Positions 33,882 through 42,394 of a DNA stretch of 64,000 nt are shown piece by piece; position 1 is the stretch's first letter, and each line of letters begins with the position of its first letter. The notes under the pieces were generated by a model, which did no database searches, had not been told where the DNA came from, and worked only from the letters and a program-made list of their open reading frames with translations. A program made the translations under genes and the position numbers. This DNA comes from Acinetobacter sp. C32I (GTDB lineage: Bacteria; Pseudomonadota; Gammaproteobacteria; Pseudomonadales; Moraxellaceae): positions 930,001-994,000 of the forward strand of contig NZ_CP098480.1 in the NCBI RefSeq assembly GCF_023702715.1, read 5' to 3'.

Positions 33882-34796
33882 TTAACGACTCCGACTGAGT
33901 TTGAGTTGCACGGGGAAATCCACCACAACGGTCACTGCGCGACCATTGATTTTGTAAGGTTTGAATTTGGACTGACGAGCAGCTTGTAAAACACGCTGAT
34001 CTAGGCTGCTAATGCCTGAACTTTGTTTGATTTGAATCTCGATGGGCTGACCGTTTTCATTAATACGTAGTCGTAATTCCACCACACGGTTTTGTTGTTT
34101 AAGTTCCCGATCATCATAAGCAAGCTTGCCAAAGCTCAATACATCAACACTGCTGACTTGAACAGGCTCATCACGATCAACTTGGCTTTCAGGTACACGT
34201 GCCAATTCCTGTTGCGTTGCTGCTGTATTTACACCACCCGACTGGGATTGAGCCTGTCCTATTTGTTGTTTCGAACTGAGCGGATTTTCGGTCAACATCT
34301 GTGATGATTGATCCGATGGGGTATCCTGTGTGGCTTTGCTTTTTGAAGGTTGAGCTGCTATTTCTGCTGTGGACTTTACTGCTAAAGTTTCAACTTTGTG
34401 AGTAGTCTGTTGCTTGGACACTTCATGCATAGCACTCTGACTGGTTATCACTTTTTGTTCTGTGTTTTCAGTATTGGTCGGAGCAGCGCGAGTGCTTGTT
34501 TGTTTTTCTAGTGCGGGGATTGTTGATGTTTGGGCCGCTTCAACTTTTGCTGTTGCTTGAGGAGATGCATTCTCCGATGCTGATAAAGAGACAAAATGAA
34601 CTTTTAACGCATTCACTTGGGGCGATGCTGCCAATGTATAAGGCTCAATAAGACGACTCAATGACCACAGTCCCAATAGATGCAAAACAACAACCAGAAT
34701 GACTGTGATCCACTTTTGGTGAGCGCGCGTAAAAAACCAAACCATTGGTGCTTTGTTAGCAAGAACATCGTGCTGATCGAAGAATTTTGATTTCAT
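33882..34796 (-). CDS. tonB: TonB-type energy transducer of the hemophilin cluster
   Basis: This 304-residue TonB homologue has a cytoplasmic N-terminus, one membrane anchor (about residues 26-44, WITVILVVVLHLLGLWSLS) and a long low-complexity periplasmic linker rich in Thr, Ser, Gln and Ala. The C-terminal TonB domain has LRLRINENGQPIEIQIKQSSG and a terminal basic end. It transmits proton-motive force to the outer-membrane receptor, presumably HphR. AGGAGG ends 6 bp before ATG 34796, so I prefer this to the upstream in-frame starts at 34802 and 34823. The linker is Thr/Ser-rich rather than Pro-rich. Confidence 0.9.
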   Translation of the reverse strand: MKSKFFDQHDVLANKAPMVWFFTRAHQKWITVILVVVLHLLGLWSLSRLIEPYTLAASPQVNALKVHFVSLSASENASPQATAKVEAAQTSTIPALEKQTSTRAAPTNTENTEQKVITSQSAMHEVSKQQTTHKVETLAVKSTAEIAAQPSKSKATQDTPSDQSSQMLTENPLSSKQQIGQAQSQSGGVNTAATQQELARVPESQVDRDEPVQVSSVDVLSFGKLAYDDRELKQQNRVVELRLRINENGQPIEIQIKQSSGISSLDQRVLQAARQSKFKPYKINGRAVTVVVDFPVQLKLSRSR

Positions 34797-34806
34797 CGCC
34801 ATCCTC

Positions 34807-36294
34807 CTAAAAACGGTGCTCAAGTTTTAGGCTGACATTGTGTTTATCATAGGAATATAACCAATCTACATTGCTGTTATTCCGGTTATAGCGATAGGTC
34901 AGATTCGGCGTCATGCCATAGAATTTGAAACGAGGCATTTGCAACACAAAGGTGTAGTTTTGCTCAAAATCTTCACGACGTGTTTGAAATGCCGCCACGT
35001 AACGATCAAACTGGCGCCAGCGATACAAACTGAATAAAGTGGTATTAAAGCCAGCACTCCACGGTTTACTCAGACCGAAACGAACACCTTGTTGCTGGTA
35101 CGCCGCCATGTATTCTTCTTGGGTATCATGATCTAAGACATCCAAGCCACCAAACAATGTCCATTGTTCAGGTAGAATTTTCCAAAAGGTTAGCGTGGCT
35201 GAACTTTCTTTACCATCTAAGGTCTTATATTTTTGATAATTTAAATCTTTGATTTCAGCTTCAAGCTTGAGTGCTTTATCGGCGGAGATAAATCTCATCC
35301 ATTCTGCACGCGCCCCCCAAGCATTGTATAGGCCATCATTGGCATAACGTTTATGCTCAAAGAGCGGTGCAATTGTGATCTGATTTTTTAAATCAAAAAA
35401 ACTATAGCCTGCATTGATATTGAAGGTTGACTCATTAAAGTCAGCGTGGCCATCATAAGACTGTCCATAAGCCAAACCACGCAAGGAGAGACCATGATTT
35501 CCAGAAAGAGAAAAGCGTTTCATTACACTGGCTTCATAGTCCATACCTGTTGCCGACTCGGCTTTAGGACTTCCACGGGTAATTTGAACAGGAATGACCT
35601 TCCCATCTTTGTCAAAGCCATATAGCGTCCATGCTTTGCTTTGTTCAGAAGAACTATTTAGATTCGTGGCATAAGATGGGCCAATTGCGACACTGCCTTG
35701 CCATGAATCCCGCTGATCCAGTGCTTTGACGAACAGCTTAACCGTTTGTTCGACCTCAGGCGGAATTACCCCACGATCACTTTGCCCCAATTTGCTCTGA
35801 ATGGATGTAAAAAGGCGTGCTGCTTGTTTGTTCTTCTGCTGTTCAAACAGCACGCGCGCTAACTCAAGTTCACAAATCAGATTGTTGGGCTGTTTATTGA
35901 GACTACTTTGGAATTTTTGCTCTGCTAATTTGAGTTGTCCTTGAGCACGAGCTAAAGCCCCTTCTGAAAAATCGGTTAAGGCTTGGTCATAGCCATCATA
36001 TTGTTGATAATGCTTTAGATAAACGACAGCATTGCCCCATTGCTTTTGCATAACAGCCAAATATAAAGCTTTTGCCAGATCATCTTGGTTCTTCTCAACC
36101 TCAAATACTTGACCATTAATCACAATATTCGGTAATTCGTCCGTGCTCCGAATAGCCCCTTGTTGCTGTAATTGATGCTGTTGTTGTAATAAATTCTGAT
36201 CCAAGTTTTGATTCAGGCGAAGTTGTGTCTCATCATCTGCATAAAGTGATGAACTCGCCAATAAAATCAGACAGCACAGCAATGTTCTTTTCAT
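34807..36294 (-). CDS. hsmA: Slam-type outer-membrane exporter of hemophilin (HsmA)
   Basis: This 495-residue Slam-family protein has a signal peptide (ends SSLYA), a periplasmic TPR region (about 60-170, with LARAQGQLKLAEQKFQSSLN and LARVLFEQQKNKQAARLF) and a C-terminal beta-barrel ending in Phe (LKLEHRF). Slams move specific surface lipoproteins or hemophores across the outer membrane. The adjacent hemophilin gene is the obvious cargo, as in the HphA/HsmA system described in A. baumannii. Start chosen at 36294, where the signal peptide begins. Confidence 0.9.
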   Translation of the reverse strand: MKRTLLCCLILLASSSLYADDETQLRLNQNLDQNLLQQQHQLQQQGAIRSTDELPNIVINGQVFEVEKNQDDLAKALYLAVMQKQWGNAVVYLKHYQQYDGYDQALTDFSEGALARAQGQLKLAEQKFQSSLNKQPNNLICELELARVLFEQQKNKQAARLFTSIQSKLGQSDRGVIPPEVEQTVKLFVKALDQRDSWQGSVAIGPSYATNLNSSSEQSKAWTLYGFDKDGKVIPVQITRGSPKAESATGMDYEASVMKRFSLSGNHGLSLRGLAYGQSYDGHADFNESTFNINAGYSFFDLKNQITIAPLFEHKRYANDGLYNAWGARAEWMRFISADKALKLEAEIKDLNYQKYKTLDGKESSATLTFWKILPEQWTLFGGLDVLDHDTQEEYMAAYQQQGVRFGLSKPWSAGFNTTLFSLYRWRQFDRYVAAFQTRREDFEQNYTFVLQMPRFKFYGMTPNLTYRYNRNNSNVDWLYSYDKHNVSLKLEHRF

Positions 36295-36340
36295 AAAAAC
36301 CGTAAAACACAAGTAAAAATCATCGAGCCATAAACAAGAA

Positions 36341-36368
36341 AAAGGAATCTACTGCTGTAGATTCCTTT
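36341..36368 (-). terminator. Hairpin between hphA and hsmA
   Basis: A perfect 12-bp stem, AAAGGAATCTAC with GTAGATTCCTTT over a TGCT loop, is followed on the minus strand by CCTTTTTCTTG. It lies between the hemophore stop and the exporter start, so it likely lowers exporter expression relative to the hemophore (partial terminator) or stabilises the hphA message. Confidence 0.75.
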
Positions 36369-36376
36369 CACCGTGA

Positions 36377-37168
36377 TTAGTTTTTCGCACCACCAAAGGC
36401 AGTGTTATAAGCAGCATTATTAAACTCGGCAATACCCGCTAAAGCTGCAGCATTTGCACCAAAGAAGTGTCCTTGAACAATACCTGAATTATTTACCCCA
36501 GCCGTACCATTTGCACTAGCGCCACCACTGAATGCCGCAGTACCTGGATTAAATGTCACACCATTTAAGCTTAAGCTTGAAACAGCAGTCCCTGTTCCAG
36601 TTAATGATCCTTCTAAAGTACCTGCACCAAAGTTAGCAGTTAAATTACCACTTAGCAGATTGGTTGCTGAACCATTAATCCCTGCAACGGTATAAGTCGC
36701 CGTTCCAGCAGTTGGTACGGTGGTATTGGTATTGTCACCTGCGTAATAAACAGTATGACTTGCACTTGCTGCTGTATCCCCCGCTTTCCACCATTCACCA
36801 AAATAGACTTCCTGTGAACCCACCTGACCAAAATTGAAATTACCTAAGGCACTATGTGAAGGTGGCATTGCCGAAACAGGAATATGGGAGATATTAAAAG
36901 TTTTGCTACCGACAGTAACATCAGTATTGCTTGCACCGCGTGCAGTGAACGCTTGTGCCAAACCTTTTAACGAGCTAAAACCTGTAAATGCATTGTAGGG
37001 TGCACCAGCCGCTTGTACAGAAACGGCTGCTGCACCACCTGGATGACTCGCATTTGCAGCAGCGCCAATAATGATATTGTTTTCATTACTTGAAGCACCA
37101 TCAATACCTGCATGTGCAAACACAGCAGAACATGCAACAAGACCGATAAACAGTTGAGAGATTTTCAT
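36377..37168 (-). CDS. hphA: Hemophilin-like secreted hemophore (HphA)
   Basis: This 263-residue secreted protein has a clear signal peptide (MKISQLFIGLVACSAVFAHA). The mature part is rich in Gly, Ala, Ser, Asn and Thr, with an N-terminal heme-handle half (GFSSLKGLAQAFTARG, HIPVSAMPPSHSALGNF, GEWWKAG) and a C-terminal beta-barrel of repeated short strands (LSGNLTANFG, LEGSLTGTG). Such Slam-dependent hemophilins capture heme from hemoglobin outside the cell and hand it to HphR. Position between hphR and hsmA is decisive. It has its own 187-bp leader with dyads and a GGAGT ribosome site. Confidence 0.88.
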   Translation of the reverse strand: MKISQLFIGLVACSAVFAHAGIDGASSNENNIIIGAAANASHPGGAAAVSVQAAGAPYNAFTGFSSLKGLAQAFTARGASNTDVTVGSKTFNISHIPVSAMPPSHSALGNFNFGQVGSQEVYFGEWWKAGDTAASASHTVYYAGDNTNTTVPTAGTATYTVAGINGSATNLLSGNLTANFGAGTLEGSLTGTGTAVSSLSLNGVTFNPGTAAFSGGASANGTAGVNNSGIVQGHFFGANAAALAGIAEFNNAAYNTAFGGAKN

Positions 37169-37213
37169 TTATTGTTACTCCATTTTTCTAAAGCTAAGTT
37201 ATTGTTTCAATGA

Positions 37214-37233
37214 AGATAACGCTATCGTTATCT
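37214..37233. promoter_or_regulatory. Dyad in the hphA leader
   Basis: AGATAACGCTATCGTTATCT has 8-bp perfect arms around a 4-bp centre and lies 46 bp before the hphA start. It may be a regulator site or an mRNA hairpin in the 5' leader. GATAA-type arms hint at Fur, but the spacing differs from the classic box. Confidence 0.45.
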
Positions 37234-37277
37234 ATTTAGTTATAGGAACAGTAAGATCTATAACTGCCCCTGATTTT

Positions 37278-37309
37278 GTAAATAATAATCATTCAATATC
37301 ATTATTTAC
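37278..37309. promoter_or_regulatory. 32-bp imperfect palindrome between hphR and hphA
   Basis: The two ends (GTAAATAAT and ATTATTTAC) pair perfectly, with partial pairing inwards. The minus-strand left half, ATAATGATA, equals the Fur half-site. It could be a Fur-controlled promoter for hphA or a terminator for hphR, whose stop is 46 bp upstream. No T-run follows, which favours a protein-binding site. Confidence 0.45.
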
Positions 37310-37355
37310 CTTTATCTAATCTCGACTCATTAGAAAGTCGAAATTAAATTCCGTA

Positions 37356-40300
37356 TTAAAACTTGGTGGTCCAGCTGACTTTCAAAGTACGGCCTGGTGC
37401 AGCCATCGCACTTCGAGTTAAAGGATCAATATAGAACTGGTTCGAAAGGTTGTTTCCAACAAATTCAACTGTGTTATAGGTATCAACTTGATAGCGTGCA
37501 TAGGCATCAAAAATCCACGTATCATCCCAAGCGAGAGGGACATTGAGGTAATAGCCTTTATTGATACCTGCATCGTTATTTTTACGTAATGGGCTTTCAT
37601 AGCCTTTGTAGAAAGTTGCTCGTGCACCAAGCTCCAATCTTTCATCTAGAAAGCGCGCGCCCAATAAAGCATGTGCGCTAAGCTCAGGTGTCGACATCGT
37701 CACCAAATAACCGTTTGGAAAACCATCATCGACGCAACGTTGATAAGCATCGCGGAATTGAATACCTTGATCTGTTTGTACTGTGCCGCTATTAATCATT
37801 TTATTAATGGCACTATTACTGTCACAGACTTCATTTTTGAGGTTATAAGCCATGCTTAAATCAGTGAAGAAAGCACCATTATCAAAACGGCTTTGCAACT
37901 CAATACCAGAAAGCTTTTGCTCATCCATATTGGTAAAAATCAGATTTTGATTACGCTCAATTACGTTTTTGGTTTTGTTGTAGTAATAGGCCAACTTAAT
38001 ATCGGCATTGCGAGCTGAGCTGAGCCAGTTACGCATGTCATACACATAACCCACTTCATAGTTAAACGCATGTTCGGGTTTAATTGCTTGAGATGGCATC
38101 ATCGCCGAGAAGCCGACCGTACTTTCAAATAAGCTTGGTAAGCGATATTCCTCTGCATAGCGTACATAAAGCCGATTATTTTCAGTCAAATGAATGGATG
38201 CACCAAGTTGAGGTGCCCAACCACTGTCTTTTACTTTCTGAGCCGATTCAATCGGCGTTTGCTCAATTACAACAGGCTGGAAACCACTACCGATCACCAC
38301 ATACTTCTGCCCTAAGGCATTCAGTTGGTTTAATATATTATCGGCTAGGGCCAAATGACCATTTTCATCAGCTTTCCAAGAGAGTGTATTTTTCTGTGAC
38401 CAAATCCGGCTGTACAAAGCCGTTTCTGATGCAGGCACCGTTTCTAAACGGCCATCCCAATCAGGATTGTTGGCTGCATAACGTTGCGTTAAAAGGTTTA
38501 GCATACGTTGTTGCTGAGCATCATAACTCTCAGGCATGGTTCGATATTCAAAGTTGTATTCTTTGACTTTACTTTTCTTGGTAAATAACGGATTTAACGA
38601 AGGATCAATACCATCTCTGATCGATTTATTTAAGAAGTCATCAAAAGCCCAATAAGAGCGATAACGCATGCCAGCATCAAAGCTTAGCCAAGAGGTTGGA
38701 CGATAATTAAAATTAAAATCGAAGGTTTTTTCTTCACGTCGACCTGCACGAGGTAAGGCTTGATATAAAGAATAACTTGGACCATATTCGCCATAAATAT
38801 CGTCAGAAGTGAGCTTTTCTTTTAAGAAACTTCCACCCAAAGTTAAGTCGAGCTGTTCGGTTAATCGTGCTTTATTACTGACACTAATTCCTTGACGGCG
38901 GTTGTCAGAGTGACTAATTGCGGTATTGATAATACGATTATCTCTAAAATCAATAATCGTTGGCCATCCGCCTCGTGTGTAAGTTTCGCTTTCAGTGTCG
39001 GTTTGCCAAATATTGGTATGAAAATCAATCCACTGATTGTTCTCAGGTTTATATTTGTATTCTAAGCTATAGGCCTTAGAACGAATATGACTGAGTGGCC
39101 ATTGCGGTACACCAATTTCAGGGGTTAACCCCCATTCAATTCGTGAGGGCATGATCTCACCAAATCTATTTTTGGTATCTCGATAAGTGAATTTTAATGC
39201 CTGATCATCGCTTGGTCGATAACCTGCCTTAAATAGCCAAGACTCCATCTGACTTGAGGTATTGGGGACTTCATTGCCAGGCTTATAGGAATGCGCAAAA
39301 TAAGGAATAAAATCAAGACTATTACTTGGCTCAGCCCGTTTGTAATAGCCAGCGCCATGTGTACCTGAAAAATAGTTGCCACGTTCACGAACAGCATAAA
39401 CAGCCAATAAATCAAATTTATCCTGTTTCATTGCCAATGCGAGTCGGCCTGCTAAATCATCTCCCGAGAAGTTAGAATTATCATTGCGAGTTCGGTTCTT
39501 TTTATAAATATCTGGGTCGTATTTTTGACCATTAATATCCTCCCACGGCGTCGTATCATTATAGTTTTTGCCGATTTTACTCATGTCTGGCAATGAAGGA
39601 TCAATGGCGTTGGTGGAACCTTCTACTTTTAGTTCTGCGCCAAAGGTTTTACCCGGACGAACAATATCATCCGCTTCTAAGGTCTTGACCACAACACCAC
39701 CACCGACAGAGGTTGTAGTATTCCGTTCAAGTGATGGGCCTTTGATGACTTCAATGCCCGCAATCAGATTTGGATCAATATAATTTCGGTTATTTACCCC
39801 ATTATAGCCACGCCACACCGCAATCGACTGCTCAGTACCGTCAATGGTTAAGGGCACTCGACCTACGCCTTGCACACCACGTACACTCGGATCTAAAGCA
39901 CCACTATTACGGGCATCACCACTATAAACCCCAACCATCCCTTGCAAAACATCGGCAGGATTGGTCCCTTTAAAACGCTCAATATAGTCTTTGCCTGCAT
40001 AAACAGAAGATCGATTGGCATCATAGACTCGATTGCCGCCCTCAGTATCACGATCTTCTTGACCATAGACCACCATTGGCGTCAAACGAACAGAGATTTC
40101 GTCATCTTGAGCTAGCGTCAAAGATGTATGATTCATTGCAGTTACTGGTGCACTTGAAGCTGCATTGCTGTTTTTAGCCGCTTTTTTTGCCAGTGTATAG
40201 CCTTGCCCGACTTTGACTGCATAGAATACTGAGGATGCTAAAATATGCTGAAAACCTTGCTCTAATGCATAGCTGCCTTTTAATCCTGAACTGTATTGCC

Positions 40301-40538
40301 CTTTTAATTGCTGCGCATCAATAACAATTGAAGTCCCCGATTGTTCCGCAAACTGATTCAATACATTGGCTAAAGTTCCTGCAGGAATATTATAAGATTT
40401 TGCCGCAACGGTTTCTGCATAAGCATGTTGCATCGGTAAAGCTAAACTTGCAATACAGGCTGTATGTACAGCAAATGCGAGTGTTGAGAACCGAAATAAG
40501 TTCCGACTTCGCATTTGACCATCTCCGACTTTCTTCAT
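37356..40538 (-). CDS. hphR: TonB-dependent hemophilin receptor (HphR)
   Basis: This 1060-residue outer-membrane receptor has a signal peptide (about 1-41, ending MQHAYA), an STN signalling domain (48-100), a plug (about 170-285, with VRGVQGVGRVPLTIDG and VIKGPSLERNTTTSVGGG) and a large barrel ending SWTTKF. It imports heme delivered by hemophilin, powered by TonB. The STN domain couples it to FecR/FecI upstream. GGGGGC precedes ATG 40538. The in-frame extension to 40598 lacks signal-peptide character. It is about 160 residues longer than the cluster A receptor, mainly in extracellular loops. Confidence 0.9.
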   Translation of the reverse strand: MKKVGDGQMRSRNLFRFSTLAFAVHTACIASLALPMQHAYAETVAAKSYNIPAGTLANVLNQFAEQSGTSIVIDAQQLKGQYSSGLKGSYALEQGFQHILASSVFYAVKVGQGYTLAKKAAKNSNAASSAPVTAMNHTSLTLAQDDEISVRLTPMVVYGQEDRDTEGGNRVYDANRSSVYAGKDYIERFKGTNPADVLQGMVGVYSGDARNSGALDPSVRGVQGVGRVPLTIDGTEQSIAVWRGYNGVNNRNYIDPNLIAGIEVIKGPSLERNTTTSVGGGVVVKTLEADDIVRPGKTFGAELKVEGSTNAIDPSLPDMSKIGKNYNDTTPWEDINGQKYDPDIYKKNRTRNDNSNFSGDDLAGRLALAMKQDKFDLLAVYAVRERGNYFSGTHGAGYYKRAEPSNSLDFIPYFAHSYKPGNEVPNTSSQMESWLFKAGYRPSDDQALKFTYRDTKNRFGEIMPSRIEWGLTPEIGVPQWPLSHIRSKAYSLEYKYKPENNQWIDFHTNIWQTDTESETYTRGGWPTIIDFRDNRIINTAISHSDNRRQGISVSNKARLTEQLDLTLGGSFLKEKLTSDDIYGEYGPSYSLYQALPRAGRREEKTFDFNFNYRPTSWLSFDAGMRYRSYWAFDDFLNKSIRDGIDPSLNPLFTKKSKVKEYNFEYRTMPESYDAQQQRMLNLLTQRYAANNPDWDGRLETVPASETALYSRIWSQKNTLSWKADENGHLALADNILNQLNALGQKYVVIGSGFQPVVIEQTPIESAQKVKDSGWAPQLGASIHLTENNRLYVRYAEEYRLPSLFESTVGFSAMMPSQAIKPEHAFNYEVGYVYDMRNWLSSARNADIKLAYYYNKTKNVIERNQNLIFTNMDEQKLSGIELQSRFDNGAFFTDLSMAYNLKNEVCDSNSAINKMINSGTVQTDQGIQFRDAYQRCVDDGFPNGYLVTMSTPELSAHALLGARFLDERLELGARATFYKGYESPLRKNNDAGINKGYYLNVPLAWDDTWIFDAYARYQVDTYNTVEFVGNNLSNQFYIDPLTRSAMAAPGRTLKVSWTTKF

Positions 40539-40598
40539 TTTTGCCCCCAGTAAATGTAAATAAGAATCATTAAACCCATTAAAATAAAATGATCCCAA

Positions 40599-40725
40599 AT
40601 TTATTGCTTCTACTTACTATGACGAACAGCTTTAAAAAAAGTGGAACCTAAATACTAAAAAAAATTAATTTTTTTGAATGTGGCTATTCAAGATACCCAC
40701 ACATATCATTTACTTATTGTTTTTT
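40599..40725. other. hphR upstream gap
   Basis: This AT-rich gap between fecR and hphR is expected to hold the FecI-dependent hphR promoter. A weak Fur-like stretch occurs just inside the leader (about 40555-40575, 12 of 19 by eye). I cannot place the sigma-factor promoter with confidence. Confidence 0.35.
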
Positions 40726-41721
40726 TTATAAAATAACAATGAGATAAGGGGTTATTTGATAAACCTTTAACTTTGGAAAAACGGTTGACAATAATTTGAG
40801 TGCTTCCTGGGTCTGATCTAAGGGCAACACAGCATTCACTTGAATCTTGCTTAATGCCTCAGCATTAAAAAGAATTTTACCTTTGTAGTTTTGATCTAAT
40901 TCTTTTAACACCTGATCGAGCGGTAAATCCTCTACCATCAATTGATGTTTATTCCATTTTTGTTGTTCATTATAAATATTCAATGCTGGCCCTGATTGCA
41001 AGCCATTTTGATTCATACTGACAGCTTGTCCCGCGCTTACAATCACTTGTTGTTTAGCATACTTATTTGCTGTTTGTACACGTACCCGAGAGTGCAGCAT
41101 TTTTAACTCAGTAGTAGAAGATGTGTAATTCACACTAAACGCTGTCCCTAATGCCTGAATCTGCCCATGTTTGGTTTTGACTAAAAATGGCCGCTGTGGA
41201 TCTTTAGCCACATCCACATGAATCTGACCTTGGACTAACTCAACAACTCTTTGATTGGCTTGAAAATTGATATTGACTGCACTCTTACCCCGTAAAATTA
41301 AACGCGAACCATCTTGTAAGGTTTGGGTGGTCCATTGCGCTGAATCCCCCCGAATATCTGCCTGTAAATAGGCAATAGAGGTATCTGACAGATAAAAAAT
41401 ACTACCACCAAGGACTACGGATGCAATCGCAAAAGCACTGCCTACTCTCAGGTTTTTATAGACTTTCGCTGAACCCAAACCCGCTTTAAGTGCTGATTTC
41501 ACTACTTTCTTATGTTGTGTGCTTTGAGATACATTTTGAATCGAGAGAATACATTGCTCAATATCAGCTGCAATTTTTTGATGTTGCTGGCTGTTCTGCT
41601 TCCACTGATTAAACTGCAATTGAGCATTCTTCCGAGTTGATTCATCATCTGAACTTAACTGCACAATCCATAATGCAGCTTCTTCCACCAACTGATGATG
41701 CTCTTGTTTATTGATTGCCAT
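40726..41721 (-). CDS. fecR: FecR-type anti-sigma/signal transducer (cluster B)
   Basis: This 331-residue regulator is organised like its cluster A paralogue: an N-terminal DUF4880-like domain (EEAALWIVQLSS, FNQWKQNSQQHQKIA), one membrane segment (about 94-110, AFAIASVVLGGSIFYL), the FecR domain (DGSRLILRGKSAVNI, ALGTAFSVNY) and a C-terminal STN-binding domain. It transmits receptor occupancy to the ECF sigma factor, whose stop directly abuts its start. Confidence 0.93.
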   Translation of the reverse strand: MAINKQEHHQLVEEAALWIVQLSSDDESTRKNAQLQFNQWKQNSQQHQKIAADIEQCILSIQNVSQSTQHKKVVKSALKAGLGSAKVYKNLRVGSAFAIASVVLGGSIFYLSDTSIAYLQADIRGDSAQWTTQTLQDGSRLILRGKSAVNINFQANQRVVELVQGQIHVDVAKDPQRPFLVKTKHGQIQALGTAFSVNYTSSTTELKMLHSRVRVQTANKYAKQQVIVSAGQAVSMNQNGLQSGPALNIYNEQQKWNKHQLMVEDLPLDQVLKELDQNYKGKILFNAEALSKIQVNAVLPLDQTQEALKLLSTVFPKLKVYQITPYLIVIL

Positions 41722-42249
41722 TTAAGTATTGAAATCCATTTCTAAACGCGCCTGATAGCAACGAATCAAACAATTTGCTAAATATTTTTGAATCATTTTG
41801 GTTGAAACACCCAACCGTTCGGCTACCTCTTTATGCGTATAGCCTTCCAGATAATGCAAAATAAATGCTTGTTGTGCTTTAGCAGAGACATCTTCCAATG
41901 CCTTACAAAGCTGGTCCAGCGCCTGAATAATCTGCATTTGATCTTCAGGTGAGGCAACACCATCCAGCATATATTCCATCTGGCTTAAGCCATCTAAATA
42001 GGCTTGCTCAATGCGTTTGCGACGGACTTGGTCGATGAGTAAGTTTTTTGCTATTGAAGTAAGATAAGCGCGAGGTTCTTTAATGCCCAGCAGCTCATCC
42101 CGTGTTTGCAGTAATTTAATAAAAGTATCTTGTACTAAGTCAGCAGCTTGATCAGTATTGCCTATTTTCTGTCTCAACCATTGATGAAGCCAGCCTCTAT
42201 GGTTTCTGTATAACTGATCTACAAGCATAGGGGTTTTGTTCACGATCAT
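41722..42249 (-). CDS. fecI: FecI-type ECF sigma factor (cluster B)
   Basis: This 175-residue ECF sigma factor has region 2 with DLVQDTFIKLLQTRDELLG and PRAYLTSIAKNLLIDQVRR, and region 4 with HYLEGYTHKEVAERLGVSTKMIQ. It is the first gene of the leftward hemophilin operon and is preceded by a near-perfect Fur box at 42273. I took the ATG at 42249; an in-frame TTG at 42258 and an ATG at 42228 are alternatives. Confidence 0.92.
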   Translation of the reverse strand: MIVNKTPMLVDQLYRNHRGWLHQWLRQKIGNTDQAADLVQDTFIKLLQTRDELLGIKEPRAYLTSIAKNLLIDQVRRKRIEQAYLDGLSQMEYMLDGVASPEDQMQIIQALDQLCKALEDVSAKAQQAFILHYLEGYTHKEVAERLGVSTKMIQKYLANCLIRCYQARLEMDFNT

Positions 42250-42272
42250 CTGACTCAAAACAAAGTGTATTT

Positions 42273-42293
42273 AAATGATAATAATTATCATTT
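42273..42293. promoter_or_regulatory. Fur box upstream of hemophilin-cluster fecI
   Basis: TGATAAT and ATTATCA flank a single central base (7-1-7 arrangement), and the symmetry extends to 21 bp. This is an excellent Fur site 24 bp before the sigma-factor start, predicting iron repression of the whole cluster. Confidence 0.85.
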
Positions 42294-42394
42294 ATAAAAT
42301 CAAGAAAGAATCACACAAACTTTCGTTGACTGTTATTTTTATAAGCATAACGTACATAATACATCGCTCTAAGAATGCAGTAGCAAGCAATAAT

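Noticed and set aside
37278..37309. The 32-bp imperfect palindrome read as the hphR terminator
   Set aside because: It lacks a following T-run and contains a Fur half-site. I listed it as a possible regulatory site, with low confidence.
38084..38566. Plus-strand ORF of 160 codons opposite the hemophilin receptor
   Set aside because: It lies wholly antisense to hphR, has no ribosome site and its composition follows the receptor codons in reverse.
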